From a bacterium (lineage in GTDB: Bacteria > 4484-113), in the NCBI GenBank assembly GCA_029932365.1, contig JAOZQG010000006.1:1-44510 (forward strand): DNA of 44,510 bases. Reading direction: 5' to 3'. The notes beneath the pieces are model-generated. The model searched no databases and was not told where the DNA came from. It was given only the letters and a program-made list of their open reading frames with translations. Each line of letters starts with the position of its first letter. Within the stretch, counting starts at the first letter, position 1. The position numbers and the translations under genes were made by a program. Below are positions 1 to 8,545 of this stretch, one piece after another.

Positions 1-1
1 C

Positions 2-76
2 TTTTTCGGCTACACTCACGACTCCATCCTGAAGAGCGAAGAGCCCATTCACGCGCATCAGGGCGCGGGGCGGTAA
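2..76 (+). CDS. 3' end of a CDS truncated by the window start (C-terminal 24 aa FFGYTHDSILKSEEPIHAHQGAGR)
   Basis: Open frame from base 2 to a TAA at 74-76; function not determinable. Confidence 0.4.
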   Translation, partial: FFGYTHDSILKSEEPIHAHQGAGR

Positions 77-95
77 AATAGTAAGGGCTTGCGTC

Positions 96-833
96 GTGAA
101 ATGGCTTGAAGACAGGCGGCTTATGTTTCTGCCGTGGCTGCTGGTGCTGGCATACGCAGCCTACGCCGTCGCGGGCGATTACGGCCAGTTCCAGCAGGAT
201 AAAACGCAGCAGGAGCAGGCTTTGCGCGAAGTGCGTGACGTGCTCGCAAAAACCACCGACGCGTGGGTGGAGCAGACGATAGAGATTACCGAGCAGTACC
301 GCGAAGACGAGGAGCGCCCGGGCATCCGCCGGTCACTGGACAGGCTGAACGAGGAGAATGCTGAAGCCTGGGCGGAGCTGAAGAGTCTCTCCCGCGTGCA
401 GTTTTTCCCCGAAACGCTCGACTATTTGTATTCGCTGGCCACAAGGCTCGAGCGCTTCTCCGAAATCGCCGACGGCATATTCGCCGCCAAGACCGAGCTG
501 ATAGACACCGAAGCACGGCTGGAAGAAGCCCCGCGGCGGATTCAGTACTACGCCGACCGCAAGCGCTACTTCTGGTCGCAACTGGACATCATCAACTACT
601 ACCTGACCCAGGAAGCGCTGGCCCAGTCTGAAGGGGCGCTTTACGAGCTGCAGATACGAAAGGAGAGCGCACAGGCCAAGGTCGAGCGCTGGCAGGAATC
701 GTTTGATCAGGAGCGTCTACTCGCCACCGACGATCTGCAGTCAATCGAAGACGCGCTCCAGCGCGAGGCCAACGCAGAATATCTGGGATACCTGCAGGCG
801 CGGTTGCGCAGCTTCACCTCCCGTAGGTCCTAG
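96..833 (+). CDS. Hypothetical membrane-anchored coiled-coil protein
   Basis: 245 aa; N-terminal hydrophobic segment (FLPWLLVLAYAAYAVAG) followed by a long charged helical region. Confidence 0.7.
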   Translation: MKWLEDRRLMFLPWLLVLAYAAYAVAGDYGQFQQDKTQQEQALREVRDVLAKTTDAWVEQTIEITEQYREDEERPGIRRSLDRLNEENAEAWAELKSLSRVQFFPETLDYLYSLATRLERFSEIADGIFAAKTELIDTEARLEEAPRRIQYYADRKRYFWSQLDIINYYLTQEALAQSEGALYELQIRKESAQAKVERWQESFDQERLLATDDLQSIEDALQREANAEYLGYLQARLRSFTSRRS

Positions 834-853
834 CTGGCATCCCGCGCGCTCAA

Positions 854-2296
854 TCAAGTTGGTTCGCCCGGAAGCATAATCGGCGGCGGCCCGGCATCGC
901 TGGATCCTTCCAGCGGCTCAACCGGCGGCTCATCCCCCGTGTCCTCTGCGGCCTTCTCCGGCTCCGGTAGCGAGGTGGCGTCCAGCGCAAGCTCGCGCAT
1001 AAGCGAGTAATTGCCCGCGCCCGTTTCGTAATCCTCGATAACTAAGAGCTTCCCGCCCTTGGTGTCCGTGTCCATAAATCTGATTCGCCGCGCGATGTCG
1101 TTTTGCCAAAGGACGCGTACCTTCGAGCCGTCCAGCGCCGCGGCGCAGACCGAATGCACGCGATTGACGCCGACAAGAGCGTAGCTGCTGTAGAAAAATA
1201 CCGGCTCCCCGGGATGGCAGATTACATCCAGGTGCGGCGATACGTCAGGCAGTACAACTTGCAGGCTGTGGTTTGCCAGGTTGAAAAGCTCCAGCGTCAG
1301 CTTCCCCCGCGTATGGGGCACCGACGCTTCCTCGTCGGCACCTTCCTCCGACGGAGTGAAGCGGCTCAGAAGCACCTTGTCGTCGTCCACGAATTCAACC
1401 ACCGGAGCCCACCGCTCTTCTTCCAGCGTTACGTAGTAGGGGCAGGAATATACGAGTCTTAGCTCCGCCGCAGATTGCTCCGGCGTTCCCTGGTAAAGCG
1501 CGAAGTACGATTTCTCATAGTCGCTGGCGTCGTAGTTGCGCACCACGTCCAGCGCGAGCGTCAGGTCGGGCGAGAGCAGCGGCGAGTAGTCAAACTCGTA
1601 TATGTCCTTCGCCGCCGCTTCATCGCAAAGCGTCCAGCGGGTGGTCAGCCCCCGCATGTAATAGCCGCGGAACGGGGTGATGCCGCTGGTATGCGCCAGC
1701 ACCAGTTTCCCGTCTTTGGCTATCCGCTCAACCATCGCGCCCTCAACCGGCACAACCGTATCCTCACCGTCCGCATCCAGCCGGTGGAGCACAACTTCCA
1801 CGTCTCGCGTGGCTTCGCGCCCCATTATCACCTCGTCTTCGGCTTCCTCGCCTTCTATCGGCTGCACTTCTTCCAGCGCGTGATAGTAAGTATCGCCCCC
1901 CGGCGCTTTTAGGAAATTGAGCACCTTCTTCCCGCCCTTTAGCTGAAAGACCTGCGACGCATCCTGCGCGTCAACCAGGTAAAGCGTTCCCGCCCGGTCT
2001 TCCAGCCGAACCGCGTCGTAAGTCGTCACCAGCGCCAGCACCCGGTCGGTTCCGGCGAAGTAGGCCGCCTGCTTCAGCATCCGCCCCCTGGGGCTGTAGA
2101 AAAGCTCGCTGCTTCTCACGTAAAGCGATTCGTCGAGAAACGCTACCGGCGAGTACTCCTGCACTGCTGGCTCCGTTGCCGCCGGCGGCCGGGGAGCGCT
2201 TTCGGGCACCAGCGGCGCTTTTTCTTCCGCCGGCTGCGGAACGCACGATGCCAGAAACGCCGCAGCCACCAGCAGGCTCGCAATCCGCGCGCTCAA
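854..2296 (-). CDS. Hypothetical lipoprotein
   Basis: 480 aa; signal peptide with lipobox-like LASC (MSARIASLLVAAAFLASCVPQ); no recognised domain. Confidence 0.75.
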   Translation of the reverse strand: MSARIASLLVAAAFLASCVPQPAEEKAPLVPESAPRPPAATEPAVQEYSPVAFLDESLYVRSSELFYSPRGRMLKQAAYFAGTDRVLALVTTYDAVRLEDRAGTLYLVDAQDASQVFQLKGGKKVLNFLKAPGGDTYYHALEEVQPIEGEEAEDEVIMGREATRDVEVVLHRLDADGEDTVVPVEGAMVERIAKDGKLVLAHTSGITPFRGYYMRGLTTRWTLCDEAAAKDIYEFDYSPLLSPDLTLALDVVRNYDASDYEKSYFALYQGTPEQSAAELRLVYSCPYYVTLEEERWAPVVEFVDDDKVLLSRFTPSEEGADEEASVPHTRGKLTLELFNLANHSLQVVLPDVSPHLDVICHPGEPVFFYSSYALVGVNRVHSVCAAALDGSKVRVLWQNDIARRIRFMDTDTKGGKLLVIEDYETGAGNYSLMRELALDATSLPEPEKAAEDTGDEPPVEPLEGSSDAGPPPIMLPGEPT

Positions 2297-3063
2297 CCGA
2301 CCAGCTCCCTGACCTTTTCCAGAAGCTGAGGCAGAATCTCGCCGCTTTTGCCGTGCAGCGCGAAGTCCGCCGTGTAGCTCAGCTCCGTCGGCTCCAGGTT
2401 AATCTCCACGACTTTCCCGCCGGCGCGGCTCGTGATGTAGGGCAGCCCCGCTGCGGGATACACCTGCGCCGAAGTGCCCACCACCAGCATCAGGTCCGCC
2501 GCGCCGCTTACGTTGAAGCTTTCCTCGATGACAGTCGGGTCAAGCTGCTCCCCGAACCACACAACGTGCGGGCGCAAAATGCTGTCGCACCAGGGGCAGG
2601 GCGGCGGATATTCGGGAAGCGGCGTGTCGGGAATATGTTTCAGCTCGGCGCAGCATCCCTTCAGGCACCGGGCGTACCATAAATTGCCGTGCAGCTCCAG
2701 TATGGTCTTGCTGCCCGCGAGCTCGTGCAGGCCGTCGATGTTTTGCGTAATCAGCGAATACGACGCGCCGCGCCCGGTGACCATCCGCTCCCACTGCGCC
2801 AGTGCATGATGCCCCGGATTGGGCTCGACTTCGGCGAGCTGCCCCCGCCGCCAGTCGTACCACTCCCAGACCTTTTTCGGGTCGGCGAGGAATCCCTGCA
2901 ACGTCGCCAGCTTCATCACGTCCTCGTCCTTCCAGAACCCGTGCTTGCCGCGAAACGTGGGGACTCCGCTTTCCGCCGACACTCCGGCGCCGGTCAGCAC
3001 CGCGGCGCGCTCGGCCTTAGCCATAAGCTCCGCCACCCGCATGATGGTCTCCGGTGCGATCAC
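2293..3063 (-). CDS. cobB: Sir2-family NAD-dependent protein deacylase
   Basis: GAGVSAESGVPTFRG, ITQNIDGLHELAG, ELHGN, CXXXC/CPWC zinc ligands, RPHVVWFGE, GTSAQVYPAAGLP. Confidence 0.93.
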   Translation of the reverse strand: MIAPETIMRVAELMAKAERAAVLTGAGVSAESGVPTFRGKHGFWKDEDVMKLATLQGFLADPKKVWEWYDWRRGQLAEVEPNPGHHALAQWERMVTGRGASYSLITQNIDGLHELAGSKTILELHGNLWYARCLKGCCAELKHIPDTPLPEYPPPCPWCDSILRPHVVWFGEQLDPTVIEESFNVSGAADLMLVVGTSAQVYPAAGLPYITSRAGGKVVEINLEPTELSYTADFALHGKSGEILPQLLEKVRELVG

Positions 3064-3713
3064 TGCATCTCCCCCAGAAGCTCTCTTCCGTGCACCCGCA
3101 CTCTACCGTCCGGCTGCAACACGACGCGCCCGTCGGCGAACCAGTTGATGACCTCGGGGTAAAGCTCGCGCTCGGCTGCGCGCACCCGCTCGCCCAGCGT
3201 CTCCACCGTGTCGCCGTCCAGCACCGGCACGGCGCGCTGGGCGATTATCGGACCCCGGTCGTATTCCTCGTCCACGAAATGCACCGTGCAGCCGGTGACC
3301 TTGCAGCCCGCCTTCAGCACCGCCTCGTGCACGTGGTCTCCGTACATCCCCTTGCCACCGAAGCAGGGCAGCAGCGCCGGATGGATATTGATTATCTTTC
3401 CGTGGTAGTGCGGCGGGAAGACGTATAGGCTCATAAACCCGCCGAAGGCGATAAGCTCCGGCGCGAACGGCTCCACGCCCCGCGTCACCACTTCGGAAAA
3501 TTCTTCCGGCGTGTCGTATTTTTTGCGAGGCACGACGATTGTCGGGATGCCCGCGTCCTCGGCGATCTGCACGCCCCTGACCTTGCTGCGCGAGGAGACG
3601 ACGCAGGCGATTTTAGCGCGGCAGCTTTCGTCGGCGACGCGGTCGATTAAGTTTTTGAGCGTGCTCCCCCCGCCGGAAATAAATACCGCCAGCTTAACTA
3701 CCCTTTCCCCCAC
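3060..3713 (-). CDS. purN: Phosphoribosylglycinamide formyltransferase
   Basis: ISGGGSTLKNLID, NIHPALLP, HEAVLKAGCKVTGCTVHFVDEEYDRGPII (GART formyltransferase signature). Confidence 0.95.
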   Translation of the reverse strand: MGERVVKLAVFISGGGSTLKNLIDRVADESCRAKIACVVSSRSKVRGVQIAEDAGIPTIVVPRKKYDTPEEFSEVVTRGVEPFAPELIAFGGFMSLYVFPPHYHGKIINIHPALLPCFGGKGMYGDHVHEAVLKAGCKVTGCTVHFVDEEYDRGPIIAQRAVPVLDGDTVETLGERVRAAERELYPEVINWFADGRVVLQPDGRVRVHGRELLGEMQ

Positions 3714-3824
3714 GCACCGATTATATCATTGGATTCGCACGCTGCGGTGCGCAGCAGGAACAAAGACAACCGAAACGAATCCTTGCTCCGCAGAAGGTCG
3801 CGCGCCAGTGGTTATAATAGGCGC

Positions 3825-4244
3825 GTGAGTGTACTGGGGCTGGATCTGGGTGAAAAGCGCGTCGGTGTGGCCATCGCCGAGCCGCCGGGGTACGTCGCGG
3901 TGCCGCTGACGACGCTGGAAGCGACCCCCTGGGGGAACTTCGTTAACGAGCTTTCGGCAATCGTCGCCGAACGCGGCGTGAAAACCATCGTGGTGGGCCT
4001 GCCGCTGCACGACGACGGGCGCGAAGGTGAGGCCGCGAGAATGGTGCGCCGCATGGCCGAAAAGATTGTGCTGCGGCTGAAGCTGAGGGTGGTCTTCCAG
4101 GACGAGCGGCATACCACCGGCGAAGCGGAGCGCACCCTCATCGCCACGGGCAAAAGGTCGCGCGAGCGCAAAACAAAGCGGGACGTGCTAGCCGCCGTAT
4201 TCATTCTGGAAACGTATCTGCGGCGCGTGGGGGAGGGCGCGTGA
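3825..4244 (+). CDS. ruvX: Putative pre-16S rRNA nuclease / YqgF-RuvX Holliday junction resolvase-like protein
   Basis: GTG start at 3825 (MSVLGLDLGEKRVGVAIAEP); VVGLPLHDDGREG; FQDERHTTGEAE. Confidence 0.92.
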   Translation: MSVLGLDLGEKRVGVAIAEPPGYVAVPLTTLEATPWGNFVNELSAIVAERGVKTIVVGLPLHDDGREGEAARMVRRMAEKIVLRLKLRVVFQDERHTTGEAERTLIATGKRSRERKTKRDVLAAVFILETYLRRVGEGA

Positions 4245-4762
4245 GCGGCGGCGCGCTGCAGTTTCGGCCTGACGTTAAATTCGTGCGCGCCAGCGAAATT
4301 ACGCCCGAGCTTCTGGCCGGCGAGGGCATACGCGGGCTGATACTCGATCTGGACAACACGCTTACGCGCTGGGAAGAGAGTAAAGCCGCGCCGTTCGCCC
4401 CGCAGTGGGTAAAGTCGCTTAGGGACGCGGGGATACGCATGGTCATCCTCAGCAACGGGCTGCGCGATAAGCAGGATACGGTTTCGCGTGCGCTCGAACT
4501 GCCGCTGGTGCGCGCGCTGCTGCCCAAGCCGTTCGCCGCGGGATTCGTCAAGGCGCTGGAGGTGCTGGAGCTTCCGCGCGAGGAAGTGGCGATGGTGGGC
4601 GATATCGTGATGACCGATATCTGGGGAGCGAACCGGCTGGGCATCCGCACGATGCTCGTGGACCCGCTTTCGCCGCGCGATTTTCCCGGCACGAAGCTCT
4701 GGCGCGCGCTGGAAGTGATATTCAGGCTGCGCCGACCCAGCGGGAGGAAACGGTCGCGGTGA
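4241..4762 (+). CDS. YqeG family HAD IIIA-type phosphatase
   Basis: GLILDLDNTLTRWEES, VILSNGL, LLPKPFAAGFVKALE, VAMVGDIVMTDIWGANRLGI; GTG start overlaps the ruvX stop (GTGA). Confidence 0.9.
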   Translation: MSGGALQFRPDVKFVRASEITPELLAGEGIRGLILDLDNTLTRWEESKAAPFAPQWVKSLRDAGIRMVILSNGLRDKQDTVSRALELPLVRALLPKPFAAGFVKALEVLELPREEVAMVGDIVMTDIWGANRLGIRTMLVDPLSPRDFPGTKLWRALEVIFRLRRPSGRKRSR

Positions 4763-6123
4763 ACCAAGCGCCCCGCCCGTATCTGACGCGCTTTTCCCAG
4801 TTCGCGTGGCTGGCGTCGTTTTGGTTTGTGGTTCATTTCATCTGGGCGACACTTCTGCCAGTGGTCATCCCGGCGGTCGTCCGGGGCTTCGCCGAAAGGG
4901 GCATCATTCCTCTGGAGGAGCTGGGCACGCGCCTGGGACTGGTGCTGGCGCTGGGCGCGGTGGTCTCCGCGGTTTTGCAGCTTACTATAGGCTTCATCAG
5001 CGACTCCAGCGAAAGCCGGTATGGCCGGCGCAAGCCCTACATCATCATCGGCGCGCTGGCGACGACGGTGGCGATTATCTATCTCATCGAGGCGCCGGGC
5101 TACTGGCACCTGGTGCTGGCGTATATGCTGGTGCAGGTGTTTTTGAATACCGCGAGCGTGCCCTACCAGAGCATGATGCCCGACCTGATACCGGAGCGCT
5201 ACCACGGCCGGGGCGCGGCGATGATGGGCATATTCGACCTGACGGGGAAGCTGAGCGGGCTGGTCGTGGCGGCGCTGGCCATCAGCGGGGTAGGCCTGGG
5301 CGCGGTTCAGGTCGCCGGCGAAAGCCCTTCGTTTGCGCTGCTGGGCGTCGTGTACTGCGTGCTGCTGCTGGGGCTGACGTTCGTCGTGTTCATAAAATCG
5401 CCCAGCTACCCGGTCATCCACGCCGCGGGATTTTTGCGCCTGCGTTTCGGCGCAGAGACGGTGCGCAACATCAGAGGGCTTCTGCGGGAGTACGCGCGCT
5501 TCGAGTTTGGGCGCAATCCCGAATTCGTGAAGCTGGCCTTCTCGCGCATGGCCATACTGCTGGGCTACTACACTTTCATCCCGCTGGTGTATTACTTCTG
5601 CGAGGCGAACCTGGGGCTTACGGCGGAGGACCGCTGGATGGCGGCGGTGCTGCTGGCGTCCATCATTCTGGGCGCGGTGGCGGGCAACCTCGCAGGCGGA
5701 TACGTAAGCGACCGCATCGGCAAGCGGCGGATGATATTTGCCGGGATGGCGGTGACGATTTTGTTTATGTTCCCCGTTATCTTCGCCACGGACATCATGC
5801 ACGCGATTTACTACGGAGCCGGGCTGGGTCTGGGCTGGGGCGCCTTTATCGCCGCGGACTGGGCGTTCGCCTTTACGCTCATCCCAAAGGAACGCAGCGC
5901 GCGCTATATGGGCGTGTGGGATATGACCGCGCTGGCACCGCAGATGGTCGCGCCGCTGGTCGCCGGGGTGGCGCGGGACCACCTGATAGCTGCGGGAATA
6001 GCGGTTGAACCGACGGCGTACCAGATAATCTTCACCTTCTCTATCTTATACTTCGTCGTCGGACTGGTCATACTGGGATTTGTGCGCGAGCGCAGGCCGG
6101 TGATGGGCAGGGATTCGCTATGA
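4759..6123 (+). CDS. MFS transporter (SLC45/GPH-like)
   Basis: 454 aa, about 12 hydrophobic segments; FISDSSESRYGRRKPYIIIGA loop 2-3 motif; GYVSDRIGKRRMI. Confidence 0.88.
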   Translation: MNQAPRPYLTRFSQFAWLASFWFVVHFIWATLLPVVIPAVVRGFAERGIIPLEELGTRLGLVLALGAVVSAVLQLTIGFISDSSESRYGRRKPYIIIGALATTVAIIYLIEAPGYWHLVLAYMLVQVFLNTASVPYQSMMPDLIPERYHGRGAAMMGIFDLTGKLSGLVVAALAISGVGLGAVQVAGESPSFALLGVVYCVLLLGLTFVVFIKSPSYPVIHAAGFLRLRFGAETVRNIRGLLREYARFEFGRNPEFVKLAFSRMAILLGYYTFIPLVYYFCEANLGLTAEDRWMAAVLLASIILGAVAGNLAGGYVSDRIGKRRMIFAGMAVTILFMFPVIFATDIMHAIYYGAGLGLGWGAFIAADWAFAFTLIPKERSARYMGVWDMTALAPQMVAPLVAGVARDHLIAAGIAVEPTAYQIIFTFSILYFVVGLVILGFVRERRPVMGRDSL

Positions 6124-6596
6124 AAGCATCAAGACTGATTCCGCTGGTGGTTCTGGTGTTCGTGGCGGGACTCCTGCTCGTGCTCTATCTGCCCCGAACC
6201 GTGCGTTACTTCTCGTTCAGGGGAGCGCTGAACGATATGGTGCGGCTGGTGAAGGAGGGTGACCCGGTCGCCGCGGCGAAGTACGTAGAGGACGTGGATT
6301 ACGAGGATTTAATTGAGTTGATCGAAACTCGCGTGCCGCCGGACTACCACCAGGACATGGTGGCGCTCAACGTAACTTCGGCCACATGGGACGGCGAGTG
6401 CTACAACGTGCGCCTGGTGGCACGTTTTCAGGGACAGCGCTACAACGGTATCGGTCAGGCGAAGATGAAATGGCATCGCACAGATCAGGGCTGGCGCTTC
6501 AACCTGCGAGACACAATGGTGGCCGAGGGCTATCCCCAGGGCTCGTTCGTCAGCCTGGAGCACTACCTCGGCAGCTCGGAACTCTTCCGGCACTAA
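6120..6596 (+). CDS. Hypothetical membrane-anchored protein (NTF2/DUF-like soluble domain)
   Basis: 158 aa, N-terminal TM (LIPLVVLVFVAGLLLVLYLP); ATGA overlap with the MFS gene. Confidence 0.7.
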   Translation: MKASRLIPLVVLVFVAGLLLVLYLPRTVRYFSFRGALNDMVRLVKEGDPVAAAKYVEDVDYEDLIELIETRVPPDYHQDMVALNVTSATWDGECYNVRLVARFQGQRYNGIGQAKMKWHRTDQGWRFNLRDTMVAEGYPQGSFVSLEHYLGSSELFRH

Positions 6597-6621
6597 TACT
6601 GAGCAGTTAGGCGCCCCGTGC

Positions 6622-7668
6622 CTAGCGCACCTTTACCCGGATCATCCAGTTGGTCTTTTCCTGCAGGACCGAGAGCGGCCAATCCCAGAACGCGCCGACG
6701 GTGCCGTAGTAGTTGGGGTAGCCGCCGCCGCTGGTGTCGAAGCCGAGGTAAAGCGACGCTTCGGGCCGCGATACCGGCTCGAGGAGTATGTAGAAGTCGC
6801 CCGGCAGGTCCGTGTCGGGGAAATCCACATTTGACCAGTGGGGAATTTCCGTGAGGATACTGTATTCGCACTGCGCCGAGGTAATCACGCGCAGATCGTG
6901 GTCCAGCAAAAACACGCGGAACGTGGGCTTTCCGGTAAACCAGTCTCCCTCGACCCTTCCGTAGACGAAAACATCCTCCAGCGTTTTGTATCCCTGGTTC
7001 TTGAAGCCGACCATCGCTCCGCCGCGCTGGAACGTGAAGAATCCGTCTGCGGTGCCGTCGTCGTAGTGCAGATAGTTGATGCCCGAGATTTCGGTGGCGT
7101 CGATGAAGACCAGGGGCTCAAGCTTGTTACGCACGGTTATGCGTATCATCCAGTCGAACTTGCCCTCCACCGGCGTGAAGCCCGAACTGGGATTGCCCTG
7201 GTAACTGCGGAAAAACCGGGATTTCTCCGTGTACCCTATCTCCACGCCGAATTCTTCGCGGGCATAGGGATAGACCACAACAGATATCGGCTCGTCAATC
7301 TTCACGCTGGGAAGCTCGACGTAGACCCAGCCTTCTTCGCTGGCGTACTGCGAATACGGGATGAGCTTCTGGGCCAGCACTTTGCCCTCGGCGTCAGTGA
7401 TTGCGACGTTGGTGTAGGATTTCGCCGGGTCAGAGCCACCGCCGTAACGCCGGCCGAATATAGAAACACCCATAAGGTATGTTGCGTCCCAGTCCTTGAC
7501 CCCCGCGAAGTCCACCTTCGCGGCTTCTACGTAAAGCCGCTCAAAGTCGGTCACCTCACCTGAGTCATAGCTGAGGACGCGCTCCTGGTATTCATCCGCC
7601 CGCACAGGTGATGCGAGCGCCAGCAGGGACGCTATCAGGCACGCGAGCGCTAAAGAAGTATTCTTCAT
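6622..7668 (-). CDS. Hypothetical secreted protein with two similar modules
   Basis: Start reassigned to MKNTSLALACLIASLLALASPVRA (signal peptide); tandem modules ending WMIRITVRN and WMIRVKVR. Confidence 0.75.
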   Translation of the reverse strand: MKNTSLALACLIASLLALASPVRADEYQERVLSYDSGEVTDFERLYVEAAKVDFAGVKDWDATYLMGVSIFGRRYGGGSDPAKSYTNVAITDAEGKVLAQKLIPYSQYASEEGWVYVELPSVKIDEPISVVVYPYAREEFGVEIGYTEKSRFFRSYQGNPSSGFTPVEGKFDWMIRITVRNKLEPLVFIDATEISGINYLHYDDGTADGFFTFQRGGAMVGFKNQGYKTLEDVFVYGRVEGDWFTGKPTFRVFLLDHDLRVITSAQCEYSILTEIPHWSNVDFPDTDLPGDFYILLEPVSRPEASLYLGFDTSGGGYPNYYGTVGAFWDWPLSVLQEKTNWMIRVKVR

Positions 7669-7723
7669 TGCCTCCTCCCTAACGTCTAAGATTATAGCTG
7701 AGGCCAGGCTCTGGGGCAAGGAA

Positions 7724-8545
7724 TTAATCAACGAGCAAAGACTTAATTAGCTCGTAGTCGCTTAGCTTGTCCAGGTCCACCGCAATTTCCGGGTGGGGGA
7801 AAGGGACGATGCGCAGATGCGCGTTGAAGCGCTGCGAGAAGTCGCGCTCAATGTCGGGGACTGAAACAGTGCCCGTGAGGACACGCATGATAGTGCCGGA
7901 GCTGAAAAGAGACGCCAGGGCCAGGGGATTCTTGCGGCTGCGGTACACCTTTTCCAGCAGTTTGCGGTTATCGCGCAACAGACGCGGTTTCAGCAAAAAC
8001 GCGTTGCCGCCGGTGAAAGTTCCCTGTTTGGTGCGCACGTAGGTCCGCTTGGTGGCGGGAAACCGCCGCTGGACTATATCCTTTTCCACAATCGGCCAGT
8101 AGCCGTCGGCTCCAAGTTCTCGTGCCCGCGCCACCATATCCGCCAGATGCTGCGCTGTAACTAAAGGCACATCTACGTTGAGCAGCAGCATTCTTTCGTC
8201 GAAGAACTCTTCGCCCAATTCTCCCGCGAACACTTCAAGCCCGTCCACAATCGCGTCCAGCAGGCCGCCGGCACAGAGGTAGTGCGAGGCTTTGGGGGCG
8301 TAGCGGGAAACGATTTCGGCGCCGCTCTCTTCCCTTCCGAGATTCACCACTGTGCGCGCGTCAACGAATGCGCCGAATACCGCGGATAATACGCGCTCAA
8401 GCAGAGGCCTGCCGTTGAACTCGATAAGGCAGCGCTTGTGCGTCCCCGCCGCCGCGGCCAGGTCCGGAGGGACACCCCCACCCGCGAGCAGCAGGACGTT
8501 TAGCTTCTCAGAATTCACGAAGTGCACCCGCAATACTGAGGTCAT
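7724..8545 (-). CDS. NTP transferase domain protein (MobA-like nucleotidyltransferase)
   Basis: LNVLLLAGGG..HKRCLIEFNGRPLLERVL, LLLNVDVPLVTAQHL. Confidence 0.8.
   Translation of the reverse strand: MTSVLRVHFVNSEKLNVLLLAGGGVPPDLAAAAGTHKRCLIEFNGRPLLERVLSAVFGAFVDARTVVNLGREESGAEIVSRYAPKASHYLCAGGLLDAIVDGLEVFAGELGEEFFDERMLLLNVDVPLVTAQHLADMVARARELGADGYWPIVEKDIVQRRFPATKRTYVRTKQGTFTGGNAFLLKPRLLRDNRKLLEKVYRSRKNPLALASLFSSGTIMRVLTGTVSVPDIERDFSQRFNAHLRIVPFPHPEIAVDLDKLSDYELIKSLLVD

Noticed and set aside
4201-5982. 593-aa minus-strand ORF
   Set aside because: Antisense to the clear yqeG/MFS genes; His/Arg/Gln-rich composition without domains, typical of a shadow ORF in GC-rich DNA.
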